Origin: Planctomycetota bacterium
Lineage (GTDB): Bacteria > Planctomycetota > B15-G4
Length of the DNA stretch: 64,000 bases
Reading direction: 5' to 3'
Assembly (NCBI GenBank): GCA_020638905.1
Contig: JACKHP010000008.1
Coordinates: 1 to 64,000, forward strand
Position numbers and translations under genes: made by a program. The notes beneath the pieces were generated by a model, which saw only the letters and a list, made by a program, of their open reading frames with translations, had not been told where the DNA came from and made no database searches. This document shows positions 34,952 to 42,986 of the stretch, piece after piece; the first letter of the stretch is position 1, and the number at the start of each line of letters is the position of its first letter.

Positions 34952-35958
34952 GGCCGGCTCCAGAAGTCGAAGAAGTTGAACCAGTTGTCGGGGACGGCGC
35001 GCGCGTGCCGTTCGAGCGCGGCCGCGTAGCGCGCGACGGCCGCGCGCAGCGCTCCCTCGCGGTCGCCGCGCGGGATCGCGAGCACGTCCGCGAACGGCTC
35101 GCACACGATCTCGTACGACCCCGGCTCGCGGTACAGCCCGAACACGAGGTACACGGGACAGCGCAGCAGCGACGCGAGCAGGAACGGTCCGCTGGGGAAG
35201 CGCGCGGGCGCGCCGAGGAAGTCGACCTCGATCGCGCGCGTGCCGGGACCGACGCGGTCGCCGAGCACGGCCACGAACTCGCCGGCCTCGACGCGTCCCT
35301 TGACCGAGGCCATGACGCCCACCGGGTCGTCGCCCAGGTGGATCACGCGCGCCGCGGCGCCGGGGTTGCAGCGTTCGAGCAGCGCGTTGATCATGCGCGC
35401 GTTGCGGAAGTCGCCCAGGATGCGGATCGGACGTCCGTGCAGCGAGCCGCCGGCGCGCATGGCCTCGAAGCTGCCGAGGTGCGCGCCGAGCAGCACCGCG
35501 CCCTGTCCCGTGGCGAGCTGGCGGTCGAGGTGCTCCTTGCCGGTGCGCGTGATCGCGAGGCCGCGCAGGCGTCCGGTGAGCAGGAACACGCGATCGAGGG
35601 TGACCTGCGTGAACGTGCGCACGTGCCGGTAGACGTCGACGAACGAGGGCTCGCGTCCGTGCACGCGCTGCAGCCAGTCGCGCGAGGCGGCCTTCGCCGC
35701 GCGGTCGAAGAGCGCGTAGCGCAGCGCCACGAGCGCCACGAGCGGACGCATCGCGCGCCGTCCGACGAGGCCCGCGAGGCCGAACGCCAGGCGCATGCCG
35801 AGCAGCGTCCCGCGCTCGCGCTGGCTGAGCCAGCCGCCGTCGGGCGGCGTGTCGCCGCGCGCCGCCGCGGTCTTCGTCGCGCCGCCTGCCGCTCCGGCCG
35901 GCGGTGCGACGGCGTCTGCGGCACGGCGCGCGGCGTCGTCGGAGCGTCCCGCGCTCAT
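34948..35958 (-). CDS. LpxL/HtrB-like lysophospholipid acyltransferase
   Basis: A 336-residue acyltransferase of the lipid A acyltransferase superfamily. The catalytic H(x)4-like motif is GAHLGSFEAMRA near residue 160, and GDRVGPGTRAIEVDFLGAPARFPSGP near residue 240 fits the acceptor pocket. The ending VPDNWFNFFDFW is typical of the family. The first 35 residues are low-complexity. In aryl polyene loci a similar protein, often next to or fused with a family 2 glycosyltransferase, is thought to attach the polyene to its lipid anchor. Here both exist as separate genes joined by an ATGA overlap. Confidence 0.88.
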   Translation of the reverse strand: MSAGRSDDAARRAADAVAPPAGAAGGATKTAAARGDTPPDGGWLSQRERGTLLGMRLAFGLAGLVGRRAMRPLVALVALRYALFDRAAKAASRDWLQRVHGREPSFVDVYRHVRTFTQVTLDRVFLLTGRLRGLAITRTGKEHLDRQLATGQGAVLLGAHLGSFEAMRAGGSLHGRPIRILGDFRNARMINALLERCNPGAAARVIHLGDDPVGVMASVKGRVEAGEFVAVLGDRVGPGTRAIEVDFLGAPARFPSGPFLLASLLRCPVYLVFGLYREPGSYEIVCEPFADVLAIPRGDREGALRAAVARYAAALERHARAVPDNWFNFFDFWSRP

Positions 35959-36698
35959 CGGCGCGTCCCGAGGCGCAGCTTGCGCAGCGTCCAGCGCGTG
36001 GCGCCCTCGGTGCACAGGCGCGTGTGCAGCACGCAGAAGCGCAGGTTGTCGCGCAGCGGACGCAGGTGCGACACGCCTCCGTCGGCGCGGTCGGGATAGC
36101 GCACGCGCACCGGCATGTTCACCATCGGCACGCCGGCGCGCGCCATGCGCACCGCGACCTCGATGTCGAACTCCATGCGGTCGCCCGACGGGACGGCCAG
36201 CGTCGCCTCGATCGGGTACACGCGGAAGCCGATCATCGCGTCGCGGATGCGCGTGCGTGACGCGAGCTCGACCGCCACCCAGAAGGTCGTGATGCGCCGG
36301 GCCACGAGGCGCGAGCGCGGCGCGCTGTCGTCGTACTCGGGATATCCCAGAACGAGCGCGTCGGGACGCTCGCGCGCCGCGGCCACGAACGCCGGGATGC
36401 GCGCGACGTCGTGCTGCCCGTCGGCGTCGACCTGCAGGGCGTGGGTGAAGCCGAGCTCGCGCGCGGCGCGCAGGCCCGACTTCACCGCGGCGCCCTTGCC
36501 GCGGTTGCCGTCGTGCCGCACGAGCCGGCACAGGCCCGCGGCGGCCAGGGCGTCGCACGCGGATCGTCCCGCGGCGGCGCTGCCGTCGTCGACCACGAAC
36601 ACGTCGGGCACGTGCTCGGCCACCGCGCGCACCGCCGCGCCGACCGTGAGCGGGTTGTCGTACGTGGGGATCACGGCGCAGACGGCGAACGCGCTCAC
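35955..36698 (-). CDS. family 2 (GT-A) glycosyltransferase
   Basis: A 247-residue cytoplasmic GT2 enzyme. The N-terminal AVIPTYDNPLTVGAAV, then VVDDGS near residue 37, RHDGNRGKGAAVKSGL near residue 60 and the metal-binding QVDADGQHD near residue 89 are all present, as in dolichyl-phosphate mannosyltransferase-like proteins. It has no membrane segments. It probably adds a sugar to the pigment's head group or lipid anchor. The start is GTG at 36698 with a four-base overlap to the dehydratase gene. Confidence 0.9.
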   Translation of the reverse strand: MSAFAVCAVIPTYDNPLTVGAAVRAVAEHVPDVFVVDDGSAAAGRSACDALAAAGLCRLVRHDGNRGKGAAVKSGLRAARELGFTHALQVDADGQHDVARIPAFVAAARERPDALVLGYPEYDDSAPRSRLVARRITTFWVAVELASRTRIRDAMIGFRVYPIEATLAVPSGDRMEFDIEVAVRMARAGVPMVNMPVRVRYPDRADGGVSHLRPLRDNLRFCVLHTRLCTEGATRWTLRKLRLGTRR

Positions 36699-37078
36699 GT
36701 CCCGGCTCCCGCGAGCAGCAGGCGTCCGTGGGTGCAGAGGGCCTCGCCGCGACGGATGGCGAAGTCGACGGAGCGCGCGTCGTCGTCGAGCGCGAGCGTG
36801 ACCGTGATCGCGTCGCCCGGCTGGATGCGCGAGGGGAACTTCACGCCGCGCAGTCCCGCCGCGTGCCGCACGTCGGGACGCACCGCGCGCACGCAGGGCA
36901 GCACGAGGTCGTGCAGCTGCACCACGCCGGCCAGCACGGGATAGCCGCGGAAGTGGCCCTCGAAGAAGAGCCAGTCGCGCGGGATCGTGGTGCCGAAGAC
37001 GTGCGTCGCCCGCGCCCCCTCACGGGAGCTGCCGAGGTCCGTCCAGGTCAGCGGCTGGGGACGGCGCGTCGCGCTCAT
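36695..37078 (-). CDS. ApeI-like hot-dog dehydratase
   Basis: A 127-residue FabZ-like protein. The motif GHFRGYPVLAGVVQLH carries the catalytic His42, but the position of FabZ's catalytic Glu, five residues after the motif's Gly, is His56. The protein otherwise matches the short ApeI-type dehydratases that remove water from 3-hydroxyacyl-ACP intermediates in aryl polyene synthesis. The gene's start overlaps the end of the COG4648 gene by 59 bases, longer than other overlaps in this operon; no better internal start is evident. Confidence 0.85.
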   Translation of the reverse strand: MSATRRPQPLTWTDLGSSREGARATHVFGTTIPRDWLFFEGHFRGYPVLAGVVQLHDLVLPCVRAVRPDVRHAAGLRGVKFPSRIQPGDAITVTLALDDDARSVDFAIRRGEALCTHGRLLLAGAGT

Positions 37079-37715
37079 CGGCGGGCTCCGCCACGCGGGC
37101 CGGCGACGGCCCGAAGCGCATGCGCCGCATGACGAACTCGAGCGCGAAGAGCAGTCCGATCAGGCCGTACGAGAGCAGGCCGGTGTAGAACGCCCACCAC
37201 GAGAGCGGCGCGAAGTCGGCCAGCAGCGCCGCGGCCGTGCCGTTGAGCAGGAAGAAGACGCACCACACGATCGTCCAGGCGCGGCACCAGGCGACCTTGT
37301 CGGGCGGCAGCTCGGGTTCCTGCAGCCGCGCGAAGCGTTCGATCATCGGCGTCCCGGGACGTCCGCGTGCGTCGCGTCGGCGCAGGGTGGCGCCGAATGC
37401 AGCGAGCAGCAGCAGGTTGATCACCACGGGCGTGACGAGCACGAGTCCGGCCGAGTCGAGCAGGGCCGCCGCGAGCAGCGCGGCCACCGTCACGAGCGGA
37501 AGGATCGCCAGTCCGCGCCACGCGTCGCGGCGGCTGCTGCGCAGACGCAACGCCACGGCCGGCAGCAGCACGCACAGCAGCACGAGCGCCACCCTGCGCG
37601 GGCTGCCGTGGGTGAGCCCGAACCAGACCAGCGGGGGATACAGCAGCAGCGTCGCGCCGACGAGCATGCGGACGACGGATCGCCAGCGCGCGCCGTCCCG
37701 CTCGCCCGCGGTCAC
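37020..37715 (-). CDS. COG4648-type membrane protein of the aryl polyene locus
   Basis: A 231-residue membrane protein with about six to seven hydrophobic helices and a polar C-terminal tail of about 35 residues. It matches the COG4648 predicted membrane proteins that recur in aryl polyene loci; their function is unproven. Landmarks are LLYPPLVWFGL near residue 25, a charged middle loop (RLQEPELPPDKVAWCR) and WWAFYTGLLSYGLIGLLFALEF near residue 180. It starts with GTG at 37715, overlapping the carrier protein stop by four bases. The last 59 bases overlap the dehydratase gene. Confidence 0.82.
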   Translation of the reverse strand: MTAGERDGARWRSVVRMLVGATLLLYPPLVWFGLTHGSPRRVALVLLCVLLPAVALRLRSSRRDAWRGLAILPLVTVAALLAAALLDSAGLVLVTPVVINLLLLAAFGATLRRRDARGRPGTPMIERFARLQEPELPPDKVAWCRAWTIVWCVFFLLNGTAAALLADFAPLSWWAFYTGLLSYGLIGLLFALEFVMRRMRFGPSPARVAEPADERDAPSPAADLDGPRQLP

Positions 37716-37996
37716 GCCTTGGCGTCGGCGGCCTGGGCCTGGCGATCACGGATGAAGTTCGCGAGCGAGGAGACCGAGTAGTAGTACTCGCGGTTCTTCT
37801 CGTCGTTCTCCTGCGTGCGCACGCCGAACTCGGTCTGGATCGCCAGCGCCAGCTCGAGGGCGTCGATCGAGTCGAGCCCGAGGCCCTCGCCGAACAGCGG
37901 CATGTCGTTCTCGATGCTCGAGGGTTCGACGTCTTCGAGCGCGAGGGTCTCGACGATCAGGGTCTTCAGGCGCTCTTCGATGGTGTCGTCGGACAT
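37712..37996 (-). CDS. acyl carrier protein
   Basis: A 94-residue carrier protein with the phosphopantetheine site at Ser43 in GLGLDSIDALEL. The surrounding helices fit an ACP, and a tail with YYYSVSSLANFI follows. It must be activated by a phosphopantetheinyl transferase, which is not encoded in the window. Characterised aryl polyene loci use two carrier proteins; only this one was found here. The start ATG at 37996 overlaps the PlsC-like gene's end by 31 bases. Confidence 0.93.
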   Translation of the reverse strand: MSDDTIEERLKTLIVETLALEDVEPSSIENDMPLFGEGLGLDSIDALELALAIQTEFGVRTQENDEKNREYYYSVSSLANFIRDRQAQAADAKA

Positions 37997-38832
37997 GAGG
38001 CGTCCTTGCTGGGCTCGCTCGGGGGGACGGGTCGATCGCAGACCGTCGCGGCCAGCCAGTGCTGGAAGCGTTCTTCGACCCGGCGACCCAGCCGACGGCT
38101 CGAGAAGTCTACATCCGCGGGATCGTCGACCGCCAGCGTCGCGAGCCTCAGCACGGGCACTCCGGCGCGCGGCACCCGACGCAGCGGGACCTCCTTCGAG
38201 AGCCACACGGGCTCGCAGGTGATGGCCACCGAGACCACCGGCACGCGCGCGCGACAGGCGATCTCGAACGCCGCTCGCGAAAAGGGGTGCAACATGCCCG
38301 GATGGGAGCGCGTGCCCTCGGGGAAGATGATCAGCGTGAAACCCTGCTCCAGGCGCGTGACCGCGTCGTCGAGGGCCCGGCGGGCCGAGAGCGGGTCGCG
38401 TCCCGGGCCTTCGACGTGGCCGGCTCCGCGCATGATCGGGGCCAGGCTGCGGCGCCGGAAGAGCGTCGGCTTCGCGATCGAGACGCCGCCGCCGAGGGCC
38501 GCCGCGATCGAGGTCACGTCCATGAGCGTGGGATGGTTCGCCACGACGACCTTGGGTCCGGGCGGCACGTCGCGCAGCGCGAGACGCGGGTCGAAGTCGG
38601 TCAGTCGCAGCGCGCGCAGCCAGTCGTGCATGAACCGGAAGGCCCACGCGGTGACGGCCTGCAGGCGGCGCGTGCGCGCCAGAGGATCGCGCGTGGGCAG
38701 GAGGTAGAGCAGCGCGAAGAACGTGTACCCGAACGGCGAGAGCAGCGTGTAGAGCCCCACCGTCAGGCCCGCCATCGCGAGCCGCAGCAGGTGGTCCGCG
38801 CCGCCCAGGACGCTTTCGGAAGAAAAGGACAC
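37966..38832 (-). CDS. PlsC-like 1-acylglycerol-3-phosphate acyltransferase
   Basis: A 288-residue membrane-associated acyltransferase. One or two hydrophobic segments (about residues 15-50) precede the catalytic NHPTLMDV (HX4D) near residue 99 and the acceptor motif FPEGTRS near residue 170. A late region VVSVAITCEP completes the fold. In this context it may prepare the lipid portion of the pigment conjugate. It is the first gene of a nine-gene minus-strand operon that ends with the MMPL exporter, and is divergent from the halogenase-like gene across only 50 bases. Confidence 0.88.
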   Translation of the reverse strand: MSFSSESVLGGADHLLRLAMAGLTVGLYTLLSPFGYTFFALLYLLPTRDPLARTRRLQAVTAWAFRFMHDWLRALRLTDFDPRLALRDVPPGPKVVVANHPTLMDVTSIAAALGGGVSIAKPTLFRRRSLAPIMRGAGHVEGPGRDPLSARRALDDAVTRLEQGFTLIIFPEGTRSHPGMLHPFSRAAFEIACRARVPVVSVAITCEPVWLSKEVPLRRVPRAGVPVLRLATLAVDDPADVDFSSRRLGRRVEERFQHWLAATVCDRPVPPSEPSKDASCPTTPSKSA

Positions 38833-38837
38833 GCCGG

Positions 38838-38844
38838 TATATTA
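38838..38844. promoter_or_regulatory. AT-rich core of a divergent promoter in the pigment locus
   Basis: TATATTA is the only AT-rich patch in the 50-base gap between the exporter/ACP operon (start 38832) and the halogenase-like gene (start 38883). It reads as TATATT on the plus strand and TAATAT on the minus strand, either of which could serve as a -10 element. If used leftwards, transcription would begin almost at the ATG at 38832, giving a nearly leaderless message. Confidence 0.4.
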
Positions 38845-38882
38845 CGCCAACCCCTCGCCGTCGCCCGTCCCCGAGCACCGCC

Positions 38883-40658
38883 ATGCATGCCGCTGGACCA
38901 GGTCCCGATCCCGCCACCCTCGACGTGGTCATCTGCGGCGGCGGGCTCGCGGGCCTGACGCTCGCGCGCCAGATCCGTCGCGAGCTCCCCGACTGGAAGG
39001 TGACGGTCCTCGAGCGCACGCGGCGTCCGCTGCCGGACGCGTGCCACAAGGTGGGCGAGTCGTCGGTCGAGACGGGGTCTCAGTACTTCGAGCGGCTGGG
39101 ACTGCGCGAGTACCTGCTCGAGCGCCACATCGTGAAGCTGGGCCTGCGCTTCTTCCCCGGCGGGGGCCGGCTCCCGCTGCACGAGCGCACCGAGATCGGC
39201 CCCTCGGCCGAGCCCATCGTGCGCAGCTACCAGCTCGACCGCGGACGCTTCGAGGGCGACCTGCGCGGCATGCTCGAGGACGACGGCGTCCAGCTCGTCG
39301 AGGGCGCCCTGGTCAAGCGCGTCGAACTGGGCGCCGGCGGCGCGCGCCACGTCGTCCACTACGAGCTCGACGGGCAGGCGCACGCGCTCGACGCACGCTG
39401 GGTGGTCGACGCCTCGGGGCGCGCCGCGCTGCTGCGCACCCAGCTCAAGCTCAAGAAGGGCACGCGTCATCCCGCGAGCTCGGGCTGGTTCCGCATCGCG
39501 GGACGCTTCGACATCGCCGACATGGTGCCGCGCGAGAACGTCGACTGGCACAAGCGCGCCTGCGCCGCCGAGCGCTGGCGCTCGACGAACCACTTCATGG
39601 GCGCGGGCTACTGGGCCTGGGTCATCCCGCTCTCGACGGGCCACACGAGCATCGGGCTCGTGATCCACGAGGACACGCACGACTTCGCGCACGTCGCCTC
39701 GTACGAGGCGGTGATGGCGTTCCTCGAGGAGCACGAGCCGCACCTCGCGCGCGCGCTGGCCGGCTCCGAGGTGAAGGACTTCCGCTGCGTGCGCAAGTAC
39801 AACAACTTCGTCGAGCGCACGTGGTCGCCCGAGCGCTGGGCCCTCGTGGGCGAGGCCGGGGCGTTCGTCGACCCGCTCTACAGCCCGGGCTCCGACTTCA
39901 TCGCCTTCGCGAACTCGTTCACCGGCGAGCTCATGCGGCTCGACCAGCAGGGTCGCGCCCTCGACGAGCGCGCCGCGTCGTTCAACGGGCAGTACCGCGT
40001 GTTCGTCCACTCGATCACCGAGCTGTTCCGCAGCGCGGCGCCGATCTACGGGCACGCCCAGGCGATGGCGGTCAAGCTCTACTGGGACAACTTCGCGTAC
40101 TGGTCGTACACCTGCCAGTACCACACCCAGCGCGTGTTCGCCTGGGAGCCCGAACAGGCCGCGCGCTTCGACTCGGCCGGCCGCAGCTTCGTCGAGCTCC
40201 AGACGTGCGTGATGGAGATGCTGCGCGCGTGGGTCGACCTCGAGCCCGCGAGGCCCGAGCCGATCATGCGCGCGCTGCCGGCCTTCCCGTCGATCCTGGT
40301 CGACGCGCACATCGCGGTGGGGCGCGAGATGTCGCGCGAGGAGGCCATCGCCTACGTCGAGGAGCGGCTCGCGCAGGCCCGTGAGATGGTGTCCGAGATG
40401 CTGCTGCGCGTGGTCCAGGTGCTGGGGCCCGAGAAGGCGCGCGTGCTGCTCGAGCGCGTGCGTCCCGCGGCCTGGGGCCTGTCGATCAGCGCCGAGCGGC
40501 TCGCGATCGAGGCCATCGAGGGAGAGTCGGTGCGGCGCCGGCGGCTGCCGTCCATCGCGCGCGAACTCGACCGCAACCTGGGGGTCGTGGCGCACGGCGA
40601 GCAGGCCGGACGGGCGCGCGAGCTGCTCGCCACGGACGTCGCCGGGGCGGGGGCGTGA
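38883..40658 (+). CDS. flavin-dependent halogenase-like protein 1
   Basis: A 591-residue flavoprotein. The FAD-binding loop GGGLAG lies at residues 19-24 and KVGES at 56-60. A conserved Lys85 sits in IVKLGLRF, the position of the catalytic Lys in phenol/pyrrole halogenases, and WAWVIP lies at 244-249. The WxWxIP motif is taken as the hallmark that separates flavin halogenases from monooxygenases. A long C-terminal extension (about 190 residues) is helical. The likely job is halogenation of the aryl head of the polyene, using FADH2, O2 and halide. Its stop overlaps the methyltransferase start by four bases. Hydroxylation or another oxidation remains possible. Confidence 0.78.
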   Translation: MHAAGPGPDPATLDVVICGGGLAGLTLARQIRRELPDWKVTVLERTRRPLPDACHKVGESSVETGSQYFERLGLREYLLERHIVKLGLRFFPGGGRLPLHERTEIGPSAEPIVRSYQLDRGRFEGDLRGMLEDDGVQLVEGALVKRVELGAGGARHVVHYELDGQAHALDARWVVDASGRAALLRTQLKLKKGTRHPASSGWFRIAGRFDIADMVPRENVDWHKRACAAERWRSTNHFMGAGYWAWVIPLSTGHTSIGLVIHEDTHDFAHVASYEAVMAFLEEHEPHLARALAGSEVKDFRCVRKYNNFVERTWSPERWALVGEAGAFVDPLYSPGSDFIAFANSFTGELMRLDQQGRALDERAASFNGQYRVFVHSITELFRSAAPIYGHAQAMAVKLYWDNFAYWSYTCQYHTQRVFAWEPEQAARFDSAGRSFVELQTCVMEMLRAWVDLEPARPEPIMRALPAFPSILVDAHIAVGREMSREEAIAYVEERLAQAREMVSEMLLRVVQVLGPEKARVLLERVRPAAWGLSISAERLAIEAIEGESVRRRRLPSIARELDRNLGVVAHGEQAGRARELLATDVAGAGA

Positions 40659-41686
40659 GCGAGTCCACCGGCGAAGGCGGCGTGGCCAGGCGCGACGACG
40701 CCGCGCACGTGCTCGAGCTGCTCGGGGGACGCTGCCGCGCCCAGGCGGTCTCGGCCGCGGCCGCGCTCGGACTGGCCGACCTGCTGGCCGAGGGACCGCT
40801 CACGTCCGACGCGCTGGCCGACGAGACCGGCTGCGAGCCCGGGGCGCTGCGCCGGCTGCTCGCGATGCTCGTCGGACTGGACGTGCTCGAGCGCGCCGGC
40901 GAGGACGCCTACGCGCTCACCGGAACCGGACGCATGCTGCACAGCACGGCGCTCGGTCCGCTGGCCGCGTTCCTCGGGTCGCCCGAGTGGTGGACGCCCT
41001 GGGCGCACCTGGCGCCGGCGCTGCGACGCGGAGCGCGTCCGGCGTTCGAGCTGGCGTTCGGCGCCGGGCTCTACGAGCACCTCGCGCGCTCGCCCGAGGC
41101 CGCGCAGCGCTACGACGCCGCCATCGACGCGTTCACCGCGCAGGTCTCCCAGGCCCTGGCGAGCACCTACGACTTCTCGAAGGCGCGGCGCGTGCTCGAC
41201 GTGGGAGGCGGCTGCGGCGGCGCCCTGCGCGCCTTGCTCGCGCTCCATCCGCACCTGCACGGCGAGCTGGTCGAGCTGCCCGAGGTGATCGCGCGGGCCG
41301 GCACCGCCCTGCGCGAGGAGTTCGGCGAGCGCATCGTGCTCACACCGCAGGACTACTTCGACACGCTGCCGGCGGGCTTCGACACCGTGCTCCTCGCGCA
41401 CGTGCTCCACAACCTCGACGACGACCGCGCCGGCGCGCTGCTCCGCAACGTGGCGCGTTCGCTCGTCTCCGGCGGACGCCTGCTGGTGGTCGAGACGCTC
41501 ATGCTGCCGGGCGACCGCCCCGACCTGGCGCGCATGCTCGACCTCGAGATGCTCGTCCTCACCGGCGGACGCGAGCGCCGCAAGCCCGAGTGGCGCCGCC
41601 TGTTCGGCGATGCCGGCTTCGATCTCGAGCGCACGCTGCCGGTGGCCGCGGGCAGCTCGCTGCTGGTCGCCGCGCCGCGCGGCTGA
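40655..41686 (+). CDS. SAM-dependent O-methyltransferase
   Basis: A 343-residue methyltransferase of the plant-COMT-like / PF00891 type. An N-terminal winged-helix dimerisation domain (about residues 20-95, LGLADLLAEGPLTSDALADE) is followed by the SAM-binding loop VLDVGGGCGGAL near residue 180. HVLHNLDDDRA near residue 255 marks the catalytic His region of this family. It most likely methylates the phenolic hydroxyl of the aryl polyene, as known for xanthomonadin-type pigments. The GTG start at 40655 is coupled to the halogenase-like gene (GTGA). Confidence 0.88.
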   Translation: MSESTGEGGVARRDDAAHVLELLGGRCRAQAVSAAAALGLADLLAEGPLTSDALADETGCEPGALRRLLAMLVGLDVLERAGEDAYALTGTGRMLHSTALGPLAAFLGSPEWWTPWAHLAPALRRGARPAFELAFGAGLYEHLARSPEAAQRYDAAIDAFTAQVSQALASTYDFSKARRVLDVGGGCGGALRALLALHPHLHGELVELPEVIARAGTALREEFGERIVLTPQDYFDTLPAGFDTVLLAHVLHNLDDDRAGALLRNVARSLVSGGRLLVVETLMLPGDRPDLARMLDLEMLVLTGGRERRKPEWRRLFGDAGFDLERTLPVAAGSSLLVAAPRG

Positions 41687-41701
41687 GCCGGGCGTCCCGG
41701 C
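41687..41701. terminator. short GC hairpin between convergent genes
   Basis: GCCGGG-CGT-CCCGGC immediately follows the methyltransferase stop codon and lies 33 bases from the end of the converging dehydratase gene. The stem is 6 bp with a 3-base loop and no T-tract. Confidence 0.35.
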
Positions 41702-41733
41702 CGTCGGTGGACGAGGTCTCGGTGCCGCCCGGG

Positions 41734-42165
41734 CTACTCGGGCAGGCTGTCGCCGTGCACGAGGGTGAGCACCGTGCTCGCCACGAGCGTGCCGTCGTCG
41801 GCGCGTGTCTCGCACTCGAAGTGGCTCACGCTCTCGCTGCCGCGCACGCGCGTGACCTCGAACAGCAGCCGCTCGCCGATCTCGAGCACGGGACGCTCGA
41901 GCCGCATCTCGCGGCAGGCGATCACCATGCCGGGACGCACGGCGCCGCCGCCGCCGAGGGCCTCGCAGCCCAGGCACGCGGCCACGGTCTGCGCCATGCA
42001 CTCGAACGTCACGAGCGCGTCGACGACGCCGTCGCGCGCGAAGAGCGGATGGTCGACGACACACGTCGACAGGGCGTGTCCCGGGCCGTATTCGAGCAGC
42101 GCGTCGATCATGAGCATCGGAGGCTCGTGCGGCACGACGCTCGCGACCGGCGGCATCGCGCTCAT
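41734..42165 (-). CDS. ApeP-like 3-hydroxyacyl-ACP dehydratase
   Basis: A 143-residue hot-dog protein. It begins with VPHEPPMLMID, the N-terminal pattern of FabA/FabZ-like dehydratases, and carries FECMAQTVAACLG near residue 54, the helix that holds the catalytic acid in this family. It is the second dehydratase of the locus, which matches the ApeI/ApeP pair of known aryl polyene systems. The ATG at 42165 overlaps the preceding chain-length-factor-like gene's stop by four bases. It is the last gene of its operon. Confidence 0.85.
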   Translation of the reverse strand: MSAMPPVASVVPHEPPMLMIDALLEYGPGHALSTCVVDHPLFARDGVVDALVTFECMAQTVAACLGCEALGGGGAVRPGMVIACREMRLERPVLEIGERLLFEVTRVRGSESVSHFECETRADDGTLVASTVLTLVHGDSLPE

Positions 42166-42986
42166 CGCCGGTCGCTCCCGTCGGACGGCCGCGCGTCGGC
42201 TCCGTGGACGAGGCACACGATCTCGGCGCAGTGGCCGCGTCCCGTCCCGCGGTCGAGGCGCACGGTGCCGGAGCGCCCGCGCGCCACGGCGTCGATCAGG
42301 TCGACCAGGCCGGCCACCGGGTTGCGTCCCAGCGCGGCGGGCAGCGCCGCGGGCGGCAGGTCGGGCCGGCCCTCGAGACGCAGCGCGAGCTTCGCCAGCT
42401 CCGGGCCGTCCCACGCCAGGGGCGCGAGCACCACGGCGGCGGCCAGCAGCTCCCAGGTCTCGGAGTCGTCGACGAGGTGCGCGGGAGCGGTCTCGTCGCC
42501 GCAGGCCACGAGCACCGGCTCGTCGGTGGTGAGCACGAGCCCGACGGCCTCGATCAGCGCGGCCGCGGGCGTGTCGGCGTCGGCCGCGATCGACGAGGCG
42601 AAGCCGCGGTTGCCGGCCGAGATCGAGAGGATGCCCGAGGCCGCGTTGTGCACGCTCACCGAGAACGCGGCGGGCGAGACGGGCTCCTTGCGGCGCCAGG
42701 TCGTGTCGAGGATCGAGAGCAGCGTCGAGGCCTCGGCGATCGAGGATCCGACGATGGTCGGCACGCGACCGGCGTCGACGTTCGCCGACGCGCAGGCTTC
42801 GGCGCAGGCGTCGGCCAGGGCGCGTCCGAGCTGGCTGGCGCGGCGACGGTTCGTGCGGTCGAGCGTGCGTCCGCCGGGCGCGAGCGCGGTCTCGTCGCGC
42901 GTCCCGTCGCGCCACGCGCCGACCGACGGCGTGCGCGGCAGCCAGAGTCCCATGCCTGCGAGGCTGACGAACGGGGACTCGTTCAC
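42162..42986 (-). CDS. chain-length-factor-like ketosynthase homologue
   Basis: A 274-residue protein of the short ketosynthase-like type (PF13723-like). At the nucleophile elbow it reads HNAASGIL (residues 113-120), with Ala where the ketosynthase Cys would be, so it cannot condense by itself. In known aryl polyene systems a ketosynthase and such a partner form a heterodimer that sets chain length. The adjacent complete ketosynthase, sharing a four-base overlap (GTG start at 42986), is the natural partner. Confidence 0.85.
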   Translation of the reverse strand: MNESPFVSLAGMGLWLPRTPSVGAWRDGTRDETALAPGGRTLDRTNRRRASQLGRALADACAEACASANVDAGRVPTIVGSSIAEASTLLSILDTTWRRKEPVSPAAFSVSVHNAASGILSISAGNRGFASSIAADADTPAAALIEAVGLVLTTDEPVLVACGDETAPAHLVDDSETWELLAAAVVLAPLAWDGPELAKLALRLEGRPDLPPAALPAALGRNPVAGLVDLIDAVARGRSGTVRLDRGTGRGHCAEIVCLVHGADARPSDGSDRR

